Positions 23,484-34,866 of a stretch of DNA of 64,000 nt are shown here, in pieces. How positions within the stretch are numbered: position 1 is the stretch's first letter; every line of letters starts with the position of its first letter. A model generated the notes under the pieces. The model searched no databases. It saw nothing but the letters and a program-made list of their open reading frames with translations, and was not told where the DNA came from. The position numbers were made by a program, and so were the translations under genes. This DNA comes from Mangifera indica (Eukaryota; Streptophyta; Magnoliopsida; Sapindales; Anacardiaceae), in the NCBI RefSeq assembly GCF_011075055.1, contig NC_058139.1, positions 18,497,584 to 18,561,583 on the forward strand, given 5' to 3'.

Positions 23484-23962
23484 TGGTCTAAAGTCTTCAA
23501 TTATAGTAGCTCTAACAAGTATCAATTGGCAGACTATAAGTAGAGAGAATCAAGCGTCGCTTACAAAATTTTGTATAAAAAGTGAAGTGAAAAAGGGAGT
23601 AAGTAGACAGAATTATCTAGAATATTGTCTAGTTAAATTATTATTTCATTTTTAAAGAGTTTTGCCCTTTTCTAAAGTCGTCTTTTAGTGTCTTTTTTAT
23701 TCTAAATTCAGATCTTTTATGGTGATCTTTGTAATGAACTTTGAGGTGTGATAAATACTGCAATAGGTAAGTGAAAATATATTCCTCTATGTTATTTTGT
23801 TTCCTTTCCATTTTCTTGTTATATTGATGGGTATTATAATTTATTAGAATGGAATTGTTTGAAATGTTGTTGTTGTGAAGTTTAGTGGATGAATATTGAT
23901 ATGAAGCTGTAAAAACCAGGTAGAAATGTCAGATTCACCAAACAATAACTAGGTTGCTAAGA
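23484..23962 (+). repeat. LTR 3 of the array
   Basis: 479 bp, TGGTCTAAAG at the start and GCTAAGA at the end. It is followed at 23965 by a good primer-binding site, ATGGTATCAGAGCAC. Confidence 0.8.
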
Positions 23963-25496
23963 AAATGGTATCAGAGCACTGAATCTAGGGTACATTTTCA
24001 ACAAAAATGGAAAATCATGTCGATGGACTAAAACAGAGGTATCATTATTTGGTCGAATGAATAGCATCGATAGAGTCATGACTAGACAAGATGATTACTA
24101 GGATAAAAACACAAAACATTGGATTGGATGTGTGGGTTGAGATTATGCATGAAATCAGAGAATACGTGGTTAAGAAGGCAAAAGGGAATTTTACTGAGTT
24201 GACTTGCAACTCACAAAAAGTCACCGTAAACCAACCTTTGTTATGTCAAGAGGCTTTGCTGCTTACTGACGAATCTTTTTTCTATCATCACCATCCAAGA
24301 TCTACAATGATAAAGATGAATCAAATAAACGATCAAGGCTTATGACTACTAGAGCTTCATGTGTATTTGGGTGACAAATTTAACTCAATAGAATTCCAAG
24401 ATGTTGAATTAGTAGAATTTGATGAAAATAAACTATTAAAATTAGTTGACTCGATGGTCAATCTTGTCATTCAAACAACGGAGATGAAATTGGAAAGGAT
24501 AGAGAAAAAAATGAGATGGAATTGGAAACAATGGCTAGAGAAAACGTCAAAGGAAGTCAAAAGAATAAAATAATAATAATAAGTGCTCTGCCCATTTTCC
24601 ACTAAACCTAGAAACCTATCCCAGCCTAGCCTTTTCCATACCCATCCACCCAAATTTCAGCTCAAACCATTATCTTATAATCCAATTATTTCACCTCTCT
24701 AGTCAAATTTCACAAACACACCCAACCCTAACTTAATTAAACAAATCCAATTTCATTGGAATCTCTTTAACCCACTCATCGAATCTATTATTCCTTATTT
24801 CTCAAATCAACTCCACTTTTAATAGCAAAATAAACATCTCTCATAAGCCTAAACCTAAGATACTATTCAGGTTCACAAACTAATAAACTAAGCTCAAACA
24901 TAATACCCGATCTAAATCCTAATTGGCTCAAACCATCTCTAATACATCTTAACCTAAACACTCTCATCCAATCCATCCCATTCAAATAAATCTCAATCTA
25001 ACCACCCAACCTAAATTCAAATTTCCATAACCAATTATCCTTTAAACCCAACCCAACCCACCATCTCAAATCACTATAACTCATATTCCTTTTTTTACAC
25101 CATGTTGCCTCTTTCCACAAACCAGTCCATTTGTGTCACACCACCTAGGTAGCCGCTCAAATCTTTTTGTGTGCATGCTAGGGATAATTTGAATGTTGAT
25201 TTTTATGTTAAAGTCAATGATGATGTATATGCTAATATTGATGCCTTAAGAACCATGCTTTCTTCGCATATAGGTAACGCAAGATATTCAACTATTAGAA
25301 AGGGCTTGGTACAAATTAGAGAAGGTTTGCTTGACTTAGGATTGTACCAAATGCAAATACTATTGTTCTCCACCTTTCATCTTGTGGACAAAGTGAGATT
25401 GCATAGGGAGGGTAACGATAGAAACATGTTAAACCATGTTTATGTTGGTAGAACCAAAGGAAGAAAAGACAAGGTAGAATCGTTTAAAAAAGAGAA
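23963..25496 (+). mobile_element. Internal region 3 of the array
   Basis: Good primer-binding site. The gag-like open parts at 24091-24345 and 24361-24573 carry the WVEIMHEIREY motif. A G-poor tract covers about 24590-25100. The unknown ORF at 25171-25581 is uninterrupted into LTR 4. This is among the better preserved copies, but it still has no pol genes. Confidence 0.7.
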
Positions 25497-25970
25497 TGGT
25501 CCAAAGTTTTTAATTGCAATGGGTGACAGGTGGGAGGTTATGGTAGAGAGAATCAAGAGTCAGTTACAAAATTTTGTATAAAAAGTAAAGTGATGAAAGG
25601 AGTAAGCAAAGAAAATTATCTAGAATATTATCTAGATTAATTCTTGTTTTATTTTGGTGAGTTTTGGCCTCTCAAAAGCCAGCTTTTAGTGTCTTGACAT
25701 TTTGAATTCAATTCCTTTATGTTGAGCTTTGTAATAAACTTTGGGGTGTGATGAATATATCAATGTGTAAATGAAAATAAATTCCTCTTTGTTATTTTGT
25801 TTCCTCTCCATTTTCCTGTTATATTGATGAGTGTTATAATTAATTAGAATGGAATGGAACTGTTTGAAATATTGTTGTTGTGAACTTCTTTGGTGGATAA
25901 AGATTTATCTAAAGCTATAGAACCTTGATAGCAATGGTAGATTTACCTGAAAATAACCAAGTTTCTAACA
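25497..25970 (+). repeat. LTR 4 of the array
   Basis: 474 bp, TGGTCCAAAG to TCTAACA, followed at 25973 by ATGGTATCAAAGCACC. Confidence 0.8.
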
Positions 25971-27501
25971 AAATGGTATCAAAGCACCAAATCTAGGGTA
26001 TATTTTCAACAAAAATGGAAGATCGTGTTGGTAAACTGTTACGGAGTCACGACTAGACAAGAAAACTATTAGGACAGAAAAGTAAGACACTTGATTGGAT
26101 ATATGGGTTGAGATTATTAGAGAATACATGGTTAAAGAGGCGAAGGGGAGATCTATTGAGTCAACTTACAACTCACAGACAATTACCGTAAACTAACCTT
26201 TATTATGTTAGGAAGCTTTGCTATTTGTCGACGAATTTTTTTCCATCATCACCATCTAAGATCAACAATGATAAAGACGAATCAAATGAATGATCAAAGC
26301 TCATGGCAACTAGAGCTTCATGTGTATTTCGACAACAAATTCAACTTAACAAATTTCCAAGATGTTAAATGAGTAGAATTTGGTGAAAATAAATTGTCAA
26401 AATTAGTTCACTCATTGGTTAGTCTTGCCTTTTGAACAAAGGAGATGAAATTGGAAAGGATGAAGGAAACAAATGAGATGGAATTGGAAACAATGGTGGA
26501 AGAAAACATCAAAGGAAGAAAGGAATAAGACAAAGACTTGAAGTCAAAAGAAGAAAGTAATAATAATGAAAGCCTTAACAATTTTCTGCCAAACCTAAAA
26601 TATTCGACCTAACCCAAACCATTCCACACCCGTCCACCCAAATTACAACTCAAATGATTATCTTACAACCTAATTATTTCACGTTTCAAGCCCAATTTTA
26701 CAAGCACATGTAACCCTAACTCAATTAGACAAACCTAGCTACATTGGAATCTCTTTAATCCACTCACAGGATCCATTATTCCTTATTTCCCAAATCAACT
26801 CAACCTTAATAGCAAAATAGATATCTTCCACAAGCCCAAACCCAAGTTACTATTTAGATCCACAAACTAATAAACTAAACCCAAAGATAAGACCTAATCC
26901 AAAACCTAATTGGCCTACACCAACTCCAAAACTATACAACTTAACCCAAACACCTCATCCAACCCATCCTACTTAGATAAATCTAAATCCAACAACCTAG
27001 CCCAATTTCATATTTCCATACCTAATTATCCTTTAAACTCAACCCAACCATCATGTTAAATTACTATAATTCAATCTCCCATTTCTATAACATGTTACCT
27101 CATTCCAAGAACTAATCCATTTGTGTTGCACCACTTAGGTAGTTGCTCAAATCTTTTTGTGTGCATGTTATGGATAATTTGAATGTCGAGTTTCATGTTA
27201 AGGTCAACGATGATGTATATACCAATATTGATGCCCTAAGAACCATATGTTCTCTACATTTGGGCAACACAAGATATCAAACTATTAGAAAAGGCTTGGT
27301 CAAAATTAAAATGGGTTTGCTTGACTTGGGTATGCACCGCATGCGGATGGGTCTTGATAAGTTATTGTTGTTCTCCACCCTTCACCTTAAGGACAAGGTG
27401 AGACCGCATGGGGAAGGTAAGGATAGAAATCGTTTAATCCATGTTTATGCTAGCAAGACCAAGGGAAGAAAATGCTAGGTAGATTTGGATAGAGGAGAGA
27501 G
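25971..27501 (+). mobile_element. Internal region 4 of the array
   Basis: The gag-like leader is shortened and frame-broken (about 26010-26560). A G-poor tract spans about 26600-27090. The unknown ORF is well preserved at 27143-27478 and ends just before the purine tract AGAGGAGAGAG at 27491-27501. Confidence 0.7.
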
Positions 27502-27806
27502 TGGTCCAAAGTTTTTAATTGAAGTAGCTCTAATACGTGACAAGTGGCAAGTTGTGAGTGGAGAGAATCAAGAGTCGATTAGAAAATTGTATATAAAAAG
27601 TGAAGTGAAGAAGGGAGTGGTAAAAGAGAATTATCTAGAATATTGTCTAGATGAATTCTTGTTTCATTTTGGAGAGTTTTGGCCTCTCAAAAGCTAGCTT
27701 TTAGTGTCCATTATATTTTGAATTCAGTTCCTTTGTGATGAACTTTGTAATGAACTTTGGGGTGTGATGAATATTGCAATAAATGAAAATAAATTCCTTT
27801 TCGTTA
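27502..27806 (+). repeat. LTR 5 of the array (3' truncated)
   Basis: Starts TGGTCCAAAG and follows the other LTRs until about 27806, where the similarity stops inside the segment around TTCCTTTTCGTTATT. This marks the right edge of the array. Confidence 0.75.
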
Positions 27807-28074
27807 TTCAATAAAAATAAATTGTTATAATATAGGTACTGGATTAATCAACAGTTCAATAATGGTATATTTTTTGTGTGTCTATGTGAGTGTTTTTTTG
27901 TCCATCAAGCACTTACCTTTATCTTGCCCTCTATGATTTTTGCTAAAAGAACTTTAATTTCTAATAATTGTGCTATAGAATTGGATTAATTAAACTTATA
28001 TTTCATTTTCAAATTGCATCAAGATTGGATACTAATATCAAATGATAGAATTAAAAAGGGATTTATCATACTAC

Positions 28075-28345
28075 TAGAGCTGGATTTAAGCCGAGCCGAA
28101 CCGAGCTCGAGCTCGAGCTCGACTCGGTGTACAATAGCCAAGCTCGAGCTCGTGAAAGTCAAGTTTGAACTTGACTCGAATTTGGTTCGGCTCGTTGTTC
28201 ATTATTAAAACGATGTCGTTTTAATACATATTGATCAAAATGACGTCATTTTGTATCAAAAATTTTAATTAGAAAATTTGGCAAGTAGCTTGAGCTTGAC
28301 TAAGGTTGGCTCATTCGAATCGAGCTCGATTCGAATCCAGCCCTA
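28075..28345. mobile_element. hAT-type MITE, complete
   Basis: 271 bp with inverted ends TAGAGCTGGATT and AATCCAGCCCTA, flanked by a perfect 8-bp duplication CATACTAC (28067-28074 and 28346-28353), the size hAT transposases produce. The interior is itself self-complementary, with runs of GAGCTC and two ACGATGTCGT/ATGACGTCAT-type boxes. An overlapping 64-codon frame is not a gene. Relatives are at 29109 and 53747. Confidence 0.8.
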
Positions 28346-28353
28346 CATACTAC

Positions 28354-29108
28354 TATCAATCAAGTTGAAGATTTTTTTGCAACGGAGACAATGAAGACCA
28401 GAATCTTTCCTTAATTACAAGATTGTTATGGAATAAAACTAACAAAGTAACAAGTTTTTACCTCGATCGAGTCACCAATATGAACTAATGTTTCCCAATG
28501 TCAACAAATATTACAGTTAAATGATGATTTGATCACGATAAATATAAATTGAAGGAATTTTTTATTTTGGAAGAAAAAGAACACAACTTGTCATTGCTTG
28601 AGTTGGGTTTCATATACTTGATGTAAAATGACATTGCTTTGTTCTTTGTCAAAGAAAACAATTTAGAAACACTACAATATTTAATATGGCAAACACATAA
28701 AATACACATTTTATATATTTTTGGTTAAAAAATATGACAAACATGCTTATAACAGTAAAATATGATAAATGAGTATAATACACGTATAAAAATGTGAATT
28801 TACTAACTATGTTTGGAACTCCATAAATTTATTTTAAAGGTTAACAAGTATATATGAATAGGAGAGGAAGAAGATAAGATTACTCCGATAATAAGATTGC
28901 TTGTTAATCAAATTTATTTAATGGGGTTGATGGCTCAATTAACAATGACCAATGTTATGTGCACTTAGTTTTAAATACTAAATTAGATACTTAGATGATG
29001 TGTCGTTATGCGATTGAATATTATTTTATTATTAACAATACTCAAAACTTTTCATTGTGTTGAGTGAAAATATGGATTGGGCTAAAATTTGGTAACCCAA
29101 TCCATCAT
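28354..29108. other. Intergenic, nothing recognised
   Basis: AT-rich DNA without an ORF, RNA gene or repeat end that I can support. Confidence 0.4.
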
Positions 29109-29527
29109 TAGGGTTGGATCCGAACAAAGTTGGCTTAGTCTTGAAATGCAGCTCAACTTGGTTCATATTAGGTTGAATTCTTTTCATTCGAATTTAAGTC
29201 AAATTCGAATTGAAGCATTTTCGTTGGTTTTGAAATCGAGTCAAACTTAAGTTACGAGGTCTTTGACTCAATTCACTTGAGTTGAAATTTATAGTTCAAA
29301 TTGGTAAATAAAATTTGCGACTTAATTCAGTTCGAATTCATGGTTTCAATAAGTGGTTTTGCCTATTATTTGAGTAAAATGACATCATTTTATTAATGAA
29401 ACATGAATTCGATCTATTGATTTTAGCAATGAACTCGAATTGAACTCAAGTCAACTTTATTTTTGGCTCAGAAAACTTGAGTTAAATTCAAATAAGACCA
29501 TTTTTTATTTGAATCCAACTCGAACTA
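29109..29527. mobile_element. hAT-type MITE relative, diverged
   Basis: The left end TAGGGTTGGATCCGAAC and the right part TTTGAATCCAACTCGAAC match the termini of the 28075 element in inverted orientation. The middle repeats variants of TCGAATT and contains ATGACATCATTTT, related to the ATGACGTCATTTT box of the 28-kb copy. No clear target duplication remains. Confidence 0.5.
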
Positions 29528-29802
29528 AAGGTGTTCAAGCTCATCCCAATTCTTATCCATTCTTATCCACCTTGCATGTTTTTAAACAAATCCTACTTAA
29601 ATTGGTAAGTTTGATTTTATTGGTTAGTTCGTAATTCGTTTTTTGGTATGGAAATCCAACATATTATGGATTTATTTTTAATGCACCATCAATTGACATA
29701 CTGTTGCGAATCTGCTATACATGGTAAAATTTTTTTGTTATAAGCCATGCATGCAGTTTCATATTGTTTCAACAACCTAAACCCGATCTTTTCTTTGCTC
29801 TT

Positions 29803-29810
29803 TTTATACA
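29803..29810 (+). promoter_or_regulatory. TATA-like box upstream of pectinesterase
   Basis: TTTATACA lies 155 bases before the start codon at 29965, a plausible distance given a leader of about 120 bases. It is position-based only. Confidence 0.3.
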
Positions 29811-29964
29811 AGTGAAGCATATTGTTCAATATCATCAAACACAGAGCCCCCAAGAAGTAAACCATTAAGAGAAAACCCCAACTGCTCCGTGCATCATCAT
29901 AAACAAGTTCTTTAACCTAAATATAATACCAAAAAACAATATAAACCAATATCACTCACAAAAA

Positions 29965-31709
29965 ATGGCGAAGAAGAAGCACATTATTATTAGTGTGTCC
30001 GCTGTGATCTTGATAGCCACGGTGGTGGCTGTTGCGGTTGGTGCTAGTCGCAGAGGTGGCGGTGATGCCCCTCCATCTCATCGGGTTGCCACTACATCAA
30101 AGGCTATCAAAGCCATTTGTCAACCAACTGCTTACAAACAAACTTGTGAAAAGAGCCTCAACACTCTGGGTGGAAACTTCACCGACCCTGAAGACTTGAT
30201 CAAGGTTGAAATTAAAGCCGCAATCGATGAACTGAAGCTAGCCGTTAACAATACATCTGCACGGAAATATGCAAATGAAGATCCAATGGTTAAACAGGCT
30301 TTTGAGAATTGTCATGATCTTTTGGATTCAGCCATTGAAGATCTCAATATCTCCTTCGGTCGAATGGGTGCACTGGACATTAGACAACCGGATAATTTCA
30401 TTGAAGACGTGAAAATTTTTCTCAGCGGCGCTGCCACATTCCAAGAAAGTTGCTTGGATGAATTTGCTAACGTAAGGGGTGATTTTGGAGAGAAAATGAA
30501 AAAGCTTTTGAATACTTCAAGGGAGCTTACAAGCAATGGTCTAGCAATGATGAATGATTTATCTTCAGTCCTCAAATCATTTAAAATAACAAGCACAAAG
30601 AGACGGCTTCTCACTCGAGATGAATTTCCGTCATGGGTTAATGCGGGGCGTCGTAGACTCCTTGTTGAAAATCCTGGAACAATTCAAGCTGATGTTATTG
30701 TAGCTCAGGATGGTAGTGGCAAATTCAAGACCATCTCTGAAGCTCTCAATCTTGTCCCTACCAACCCCACGAAAAAAACATTTGTTATTTACATCAAAGA
30801 AGGAATTTATAAAGAGTATGTCACCGTCGCAAAGAACATGCCCAATGTTATGTTCATCGGGGATGGCCCCTTAAAGACCAAGATCACCGGCAACAAGAAC
30901 TTCATTGATGGAACCAAGACCATGAACACTGCAACAGTTTGTAAGTTTGCTACATTATTGAAACATAAAAATAAACTTAACATTTATCATACTTGAGAAA
31001 AATTTTTATCAATATTGCAGCCATATTGGGACCCAATTTCATGGCGAAGGACATTGGATTTGAGAACAGTGCAGGAGCTGAAAAGCACCAAGCTGTGGCT
31101 TTGCGTGTGCAAGCTGACCATTCAATCTTCTTCAACTGCCAAATGGATGGGTACCAAGACACTCTCTACGTTCACGCTCATCGCCAATTCTACAGAGACT
31201 GCACCATCACTGGGACCATTGACTACATCTTTGGTGATGCAGCCGCCATTTTTCAGAACTGCAAGATGATATTCAGGAAACCATTGGAGAATCAAAATGT
31301 CGTCGTGACAGCTCAAGGAAGAAGCGATGAGAACTCGGTCTCAGGACTGGTTCTCCATAATTGCACCATCACTGGTGACCCTGATTACATGACGGTTAAA
31401 AACAAAAACAAGGGATACCTCGGCAGGCCCTGGAAGATGTTCTCAAGAACAGTTTATTTGCAGTCTGATATTGGAGATGTGATTCAACCAGACGGATGGT
31501 TTCCCTGGGATGGTAATATTAATCTTGACACTTGTTGGTATGCAGAATATGGCAACAGGGGTCTTGGTTCTGACACGTCAAAGAGAGTTACATGGCCTGG
31601 TATACGGAAACTCACTCCTGAGCAAGCTGCTGATTTCACTGTGGAAAAGTTCTACGGGGACGATTGGATTAAGCCTAGTGGTGTGCCCTACATCCCTGGC
31701 ATGTTCTGA
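29965..31709 (+). CDS. Pectinesterase/pectinesterase inhibitor (type I PME)
   Basis: Two exons, 29965-30940 and 31021-31709, joined across an 80-bp GT-AG intron in phase 1, give 554 residues, a usual length. The enzyme de-esterifies cell-wall homogalacturonan, releasing methanol. Residues 7-27 form a membrane-anchor/signal segment. The PMEI pro-domain covers about 45-205 with its paired cysteines (52, 61, 116, 163). RRLL motifs at 213-216 and 230-233 are the known subtilase processing sites in such proproteins. The catalytic domain (about 240-554) has GIYKEYV (280-286), QAVALR (349-354), QDTL (371-374), DYIFG (393-397) and LGRPW (459-463). The catalytic residues D372, D393 and R461 are present. 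It therefore looks functional. The pro-domain is expected to keep the enzyme inactive until cleavage on the way to the wall. The start is the only ATG giving the anchor. Confidence 0.95.
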
Positions 31710-32889
31710 TTTTCAACGAGAAGATTAAAGAGGACGAGAAGTTTATTAAATTTTATATGCTTTAGTTTTATAGCACAAATAATAGAAATGCTACTTTCCT
31801 ATATTAAAAATTTAATAAAACTAACTTTTTCCCTCCCAAGGTTTGGGAAAACTCTAAGCTCCCAATCTTTAATTTCTTAAAATCTAAATATCCAACCTTT
31901 TATAATTTACTTATAAAATTAAGGATAAAAATATTATTTAATTATAAATTTATTATATTTTTTATCTTTAATTTAAGAATTTAATAATTTCTCATTCCTA
32001 ATCATTTAAAAATAAGTTGTATTTTGCTAACCCGCAAGAAAATGGGGGGGTGGAGTGCACACACACACGAGCTATCTCCCACAGCTTTTCTTTCGATCTG
32101 AACGTCCAACCAAAATCTAAACAAACCCAGACAACACTCCAAAACAATCACAAATCAAAACACGTTTTTAATTTTTTAACAGTGTCAGGATTTTTTATGT
32201 TAATGAAGTTAGATTTTGAGTGAAGAGGTATAATTTATATCATCAAATGGTGGACAAGTGTTAATGGGTCAAACCTGAGGTGAGAAAATATATTTCAATC
32301 AATTTTAAATTATGGTATTATTTCATTATATATGAAATACATATTTGAATATACACATAGGTACATAGATAATATATTATCATGTGATTAGATGTTATTT
32401 TATTTTTTAATTAAAAATTATTCATTATATAATAACATATTATCTGTGTACTTATTTTATGTATCTACATATAGTTTTATTATAAAAAAAAAAAGTTCAA
32501 ATATCTGATTCTTTATCTTTTCAGACTTGTCATATTATCCTGTTAAAATCAAACAACGTAAAGCTTTTGTATTGATCAAAGTAGGTCATAAAAAATATTT
32601 CATTTTTATTTTAAAATAAAAGTCGAATTAATCAATTAAAATTGTCAAATAGGTTGGATCTATCCACGATCCTACCTCATATAATAGCAGATTAGGTTTT
32701 AAAATTAGATACAAGACCCATGGATTAACTTATTACTGTTTATATAATTATTAAAATAAATTAATAATTAATTAATAATTATAATATAAAAATTATATTT
32801 TATTAAAATTAATGAGTTGACCGTTATTGTAAAATCTGATAACGAGCCCCATACTTTCCATGGATTAACTCAATCCATAAGACTTACTA
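31710..32889. other. Pectinesterase 3' flank and AT-rich spacer
   Basis: AATAAAA-type polyadenylation signals occur at about 31814 (TTAATAAAACT), about 105 bases after the stop. The remainder is AT-rich, with a short CA repeat at about 32060. No gene was recognised. Confidence 0.4.
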
Positions 32890-33162
32890 CAGTACGGACG
32901 TTACGCGGTCCGATCCATTACCATACTGCCGCCTCATATTCATAACAGGGAATAATCGACATTTGAATGCATTTAAATTGTCCCATACTGCCACCTCATC
33001 CATAACGCCGTTATTTAGAAAGCCAAGGCGATTGGCAATTTGGAGATGGAGAAAGTAACTAACAAACTCAAACAACGCAACACAACTTTCCAACAATCAA
33101 AACACAAAACAACCTCCAAGCGAACAAAACTGCAGCAAACACGCAGAAAAGGAGAAGAAGAG

Positions 33163-33434
33163 ATGAACAAACAGGAAATAGGGGCGTCGACGATGGCAAG
33201 CGACAGTGAATATGGGTTGACGGACCACCGGCGACGACAGAACGCGCAAGAGCTGTGGCTTTCAAAGAAGGCGTTGGAAGTTGCGACCTGAAAACCACGA
33301 GGAGAAGAGATTTTTTCGTGAAGAGATGGACGGATTCAGGATGCACATGCTGGAAAGAATTTGGCCGCCGGCGAAAGGCGTCCGAAAACAGGCAGAGGCC
33401 CTGGCAGCGGAGTCCGATTCTGACCAGCAGTAGA
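33163..33434 (+). pseudogene. GC-rich gene fragment with frameshift, unidentified
   Basis: This stretch has clearly higher GC than its surroundings and codon-like structure, but the frame changes. From ATG 33163 the frame runs through MASDSEYGLTDHRRRQNAQ and LWLSKKALEVA to a stop at 33289-33291. In the next frame the text continues RPENHEEKRFFREEMDGFRM and LERIWPPAKGVRKQAE and stops near 33434. The two halves together look like one highly charged helical protein. I do not recognise it. The GC-rich stretch at about 32890-33060 may be a former 5' leader. It could be a captured or degraded gene end. Confidence 0.4.
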
Positions 33435-33610
33435 GAGAATCCGGGATGTTTTTTTCCATTTGTGACATTTTTACCCTTAATTTAGATTTTAAATTTTTAA
33501 AAGTTAACGAGGAAATCTTAGTTTTTCACCGACGCTTGTTAGAGAGTAAGTTTTTTGGCCATGACAAAATAATTTTCCTTGCTCCAAAATATTTCATTTC
33601 TTTAGTAATA

Positions 33611-34000
33611 AGGCCAAAGGTCTACTTTACACCCAAAATATTTCGTCAAGGAAGAGACGTAGACGAATTGTTGATGGAGACAGAAAATGAATTTTTGTTG
33701 TCTTCTATATCCATCTCTTCCTTAATGAAGAAACGAGACTTCATCGGTTCTTCATCTCCGTCAGCATCCTCTTTTAAGGAAGAAGATGGTTAGACTAAAA
33801 GTAGAGATGGTGACGACCCATTGTTGGAAATGGTAAAAACCTTAGGGATTTTTTTTTTAAGAGGGGTTAATTTTCAAAAGTGAAGTTAGGATAAAATGCG
33901 AGTTTTCAAAACTCGAGAGATAAAATTTATATATTTTACATTATTGATAAAATAACGATTTTACCTTAGTTCTAATAAAAAATTATAACAATAATTGGTT
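33611..34000. mobile_element. Mutator-type MITE, copy c (3' truncated)
   Basis: Starts AGGCCAAAGGTC followed by CACCCAAAATATTT, the family terminus. A GC-richer middle (33650-33840) follows, then a subterminal AACGATTTTACC segment that matches copies b and d. The right inverted end is missing. The interior open frame is not a recognised gene. Confidence 0.55.
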
Positions 34001-34584
34001 TATGCTTTGGTGTTTGGATTTTTTAAATATCACAAATATGTATGGTAATGGGTTATAAACTGTCAGTTGGCCTACCATATAATATATATGGTAATGGCAG
34101 CAAATATGGATAACATGTGATAGTACTCAGTATATATAATTGAATACGTGATAGTACTATATATAAATAATTGAAATTTTTACCTTCATTTGGGCTTATG
34201 TATACATTTATACAACATTTTTTATATTCTAAATATTTTTACCACTTTATATGATATAATATTTAAATTGCCCTTATATTTAATTTTGAGAAACCAAAAC
34301 AAAGTTTACAGTATTACTTTCTTTTAATGTACTACAAAGAGAGAACATTTGTAGATATTTAGTATTAGTATTTGAAACAAAATTTATATATATGTGTTAG
34401 ATAAGATCAAATGAATTTAAAATTGTTAAGTTTATAATTTTTAGATTAAATGTACAAAAATTATAGACTCAATTGATTTTATCTACTGAAATTTTAGTTA
34501 GTGTCAATCTCATATTGAAGTAGCATATGAAGAGATAATCTAAGAAGCCACCAATGAAGAGCATGCATTGAAGGACATGGTGTT

Positions 34585-34586
<2 letters not shown>

Positions 34587-34633
<47 letters not shown>
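34587..34633. repeat. AT dinucleotide microsatellite 1
   Basis: About 23 uninterrupted AT units. Confidence 0.95.
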
Positions 34634-34635
<2 letters not shown>

Positions 34636-34802
34636 AAGAATCAAAACAAAAATAATTTGGATATTGCTTGTTTCCTTCATTCGCGTGAGCTTGCAGGGAA
34701 TAATTTTAAAATTTTCAAATGCTTGTAGGGAATAACTTGATGCTTGTAGAGGAGAGATAATACAATTGTTTGTGCAATAGTATTCACGTGAAGATCAATT
34801 CC

Positions 34803-34805
<3 letters not shown>

Positions 34806-34864
<59 letters not shown>
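34806..34864. repeat. AT dinucleotide microsatellite 2
   Basis: About 29 uninterrupted AT units, 172 bases to the right of the first. The DNA between holds a short imperfect duplication of GCTTGTAGGGAATAA. Confidence 0.95.

Positions 34865-34866
<2 letters not shown>

Larger units (their letters stand above)
19392..27806 (+). mobile_element. Tandem array of a non-autonomous LTR retrotransposon
   Basis: Five LTRs alternate with four internal regions, all in direct orientation. LTR starts (TGGTCCAAAG-like) are at 19457, 21475, 23484, 25497 and 27502, giving periods of 2018, 2009, 2013 and 2005 bp. Each complete LTR ends in a CTAACA/CTAAGA-type sequence and is followed two bases later by a version of TGGTATCAGAGCACC, the primer-binding site matching the 3' end of initiator tRNA-Met. 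Each later LTR is preceded by a purine tract (AGAGGAG-like). A 65-bp piece of internal 3' end (19392-19456) precedes the first LTR, and the last LTR is cut at about 27806. No protease, reverse transcriptase or integrase is visible, so the element must have depended on enzymes in trans. Such LTR-internal-LTR chains are usually explained by unequal recombination between LTRs. Confidence 0.85.

Noticed and set aside
19392..27806. Regular spacing that might suggest a CRISPR-like or satellite array
   Set aside because: The unit is 2 kb with LTRs, primer-binding sites and purine tracts, so it is a retrotransposon chain; CRISPR does not apply to a plant nuclear genome.
30312..30614. 100-codon open frame antisense to the pectinesterase pro-domain
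   Set aside because: Shadow of a well supported exon.
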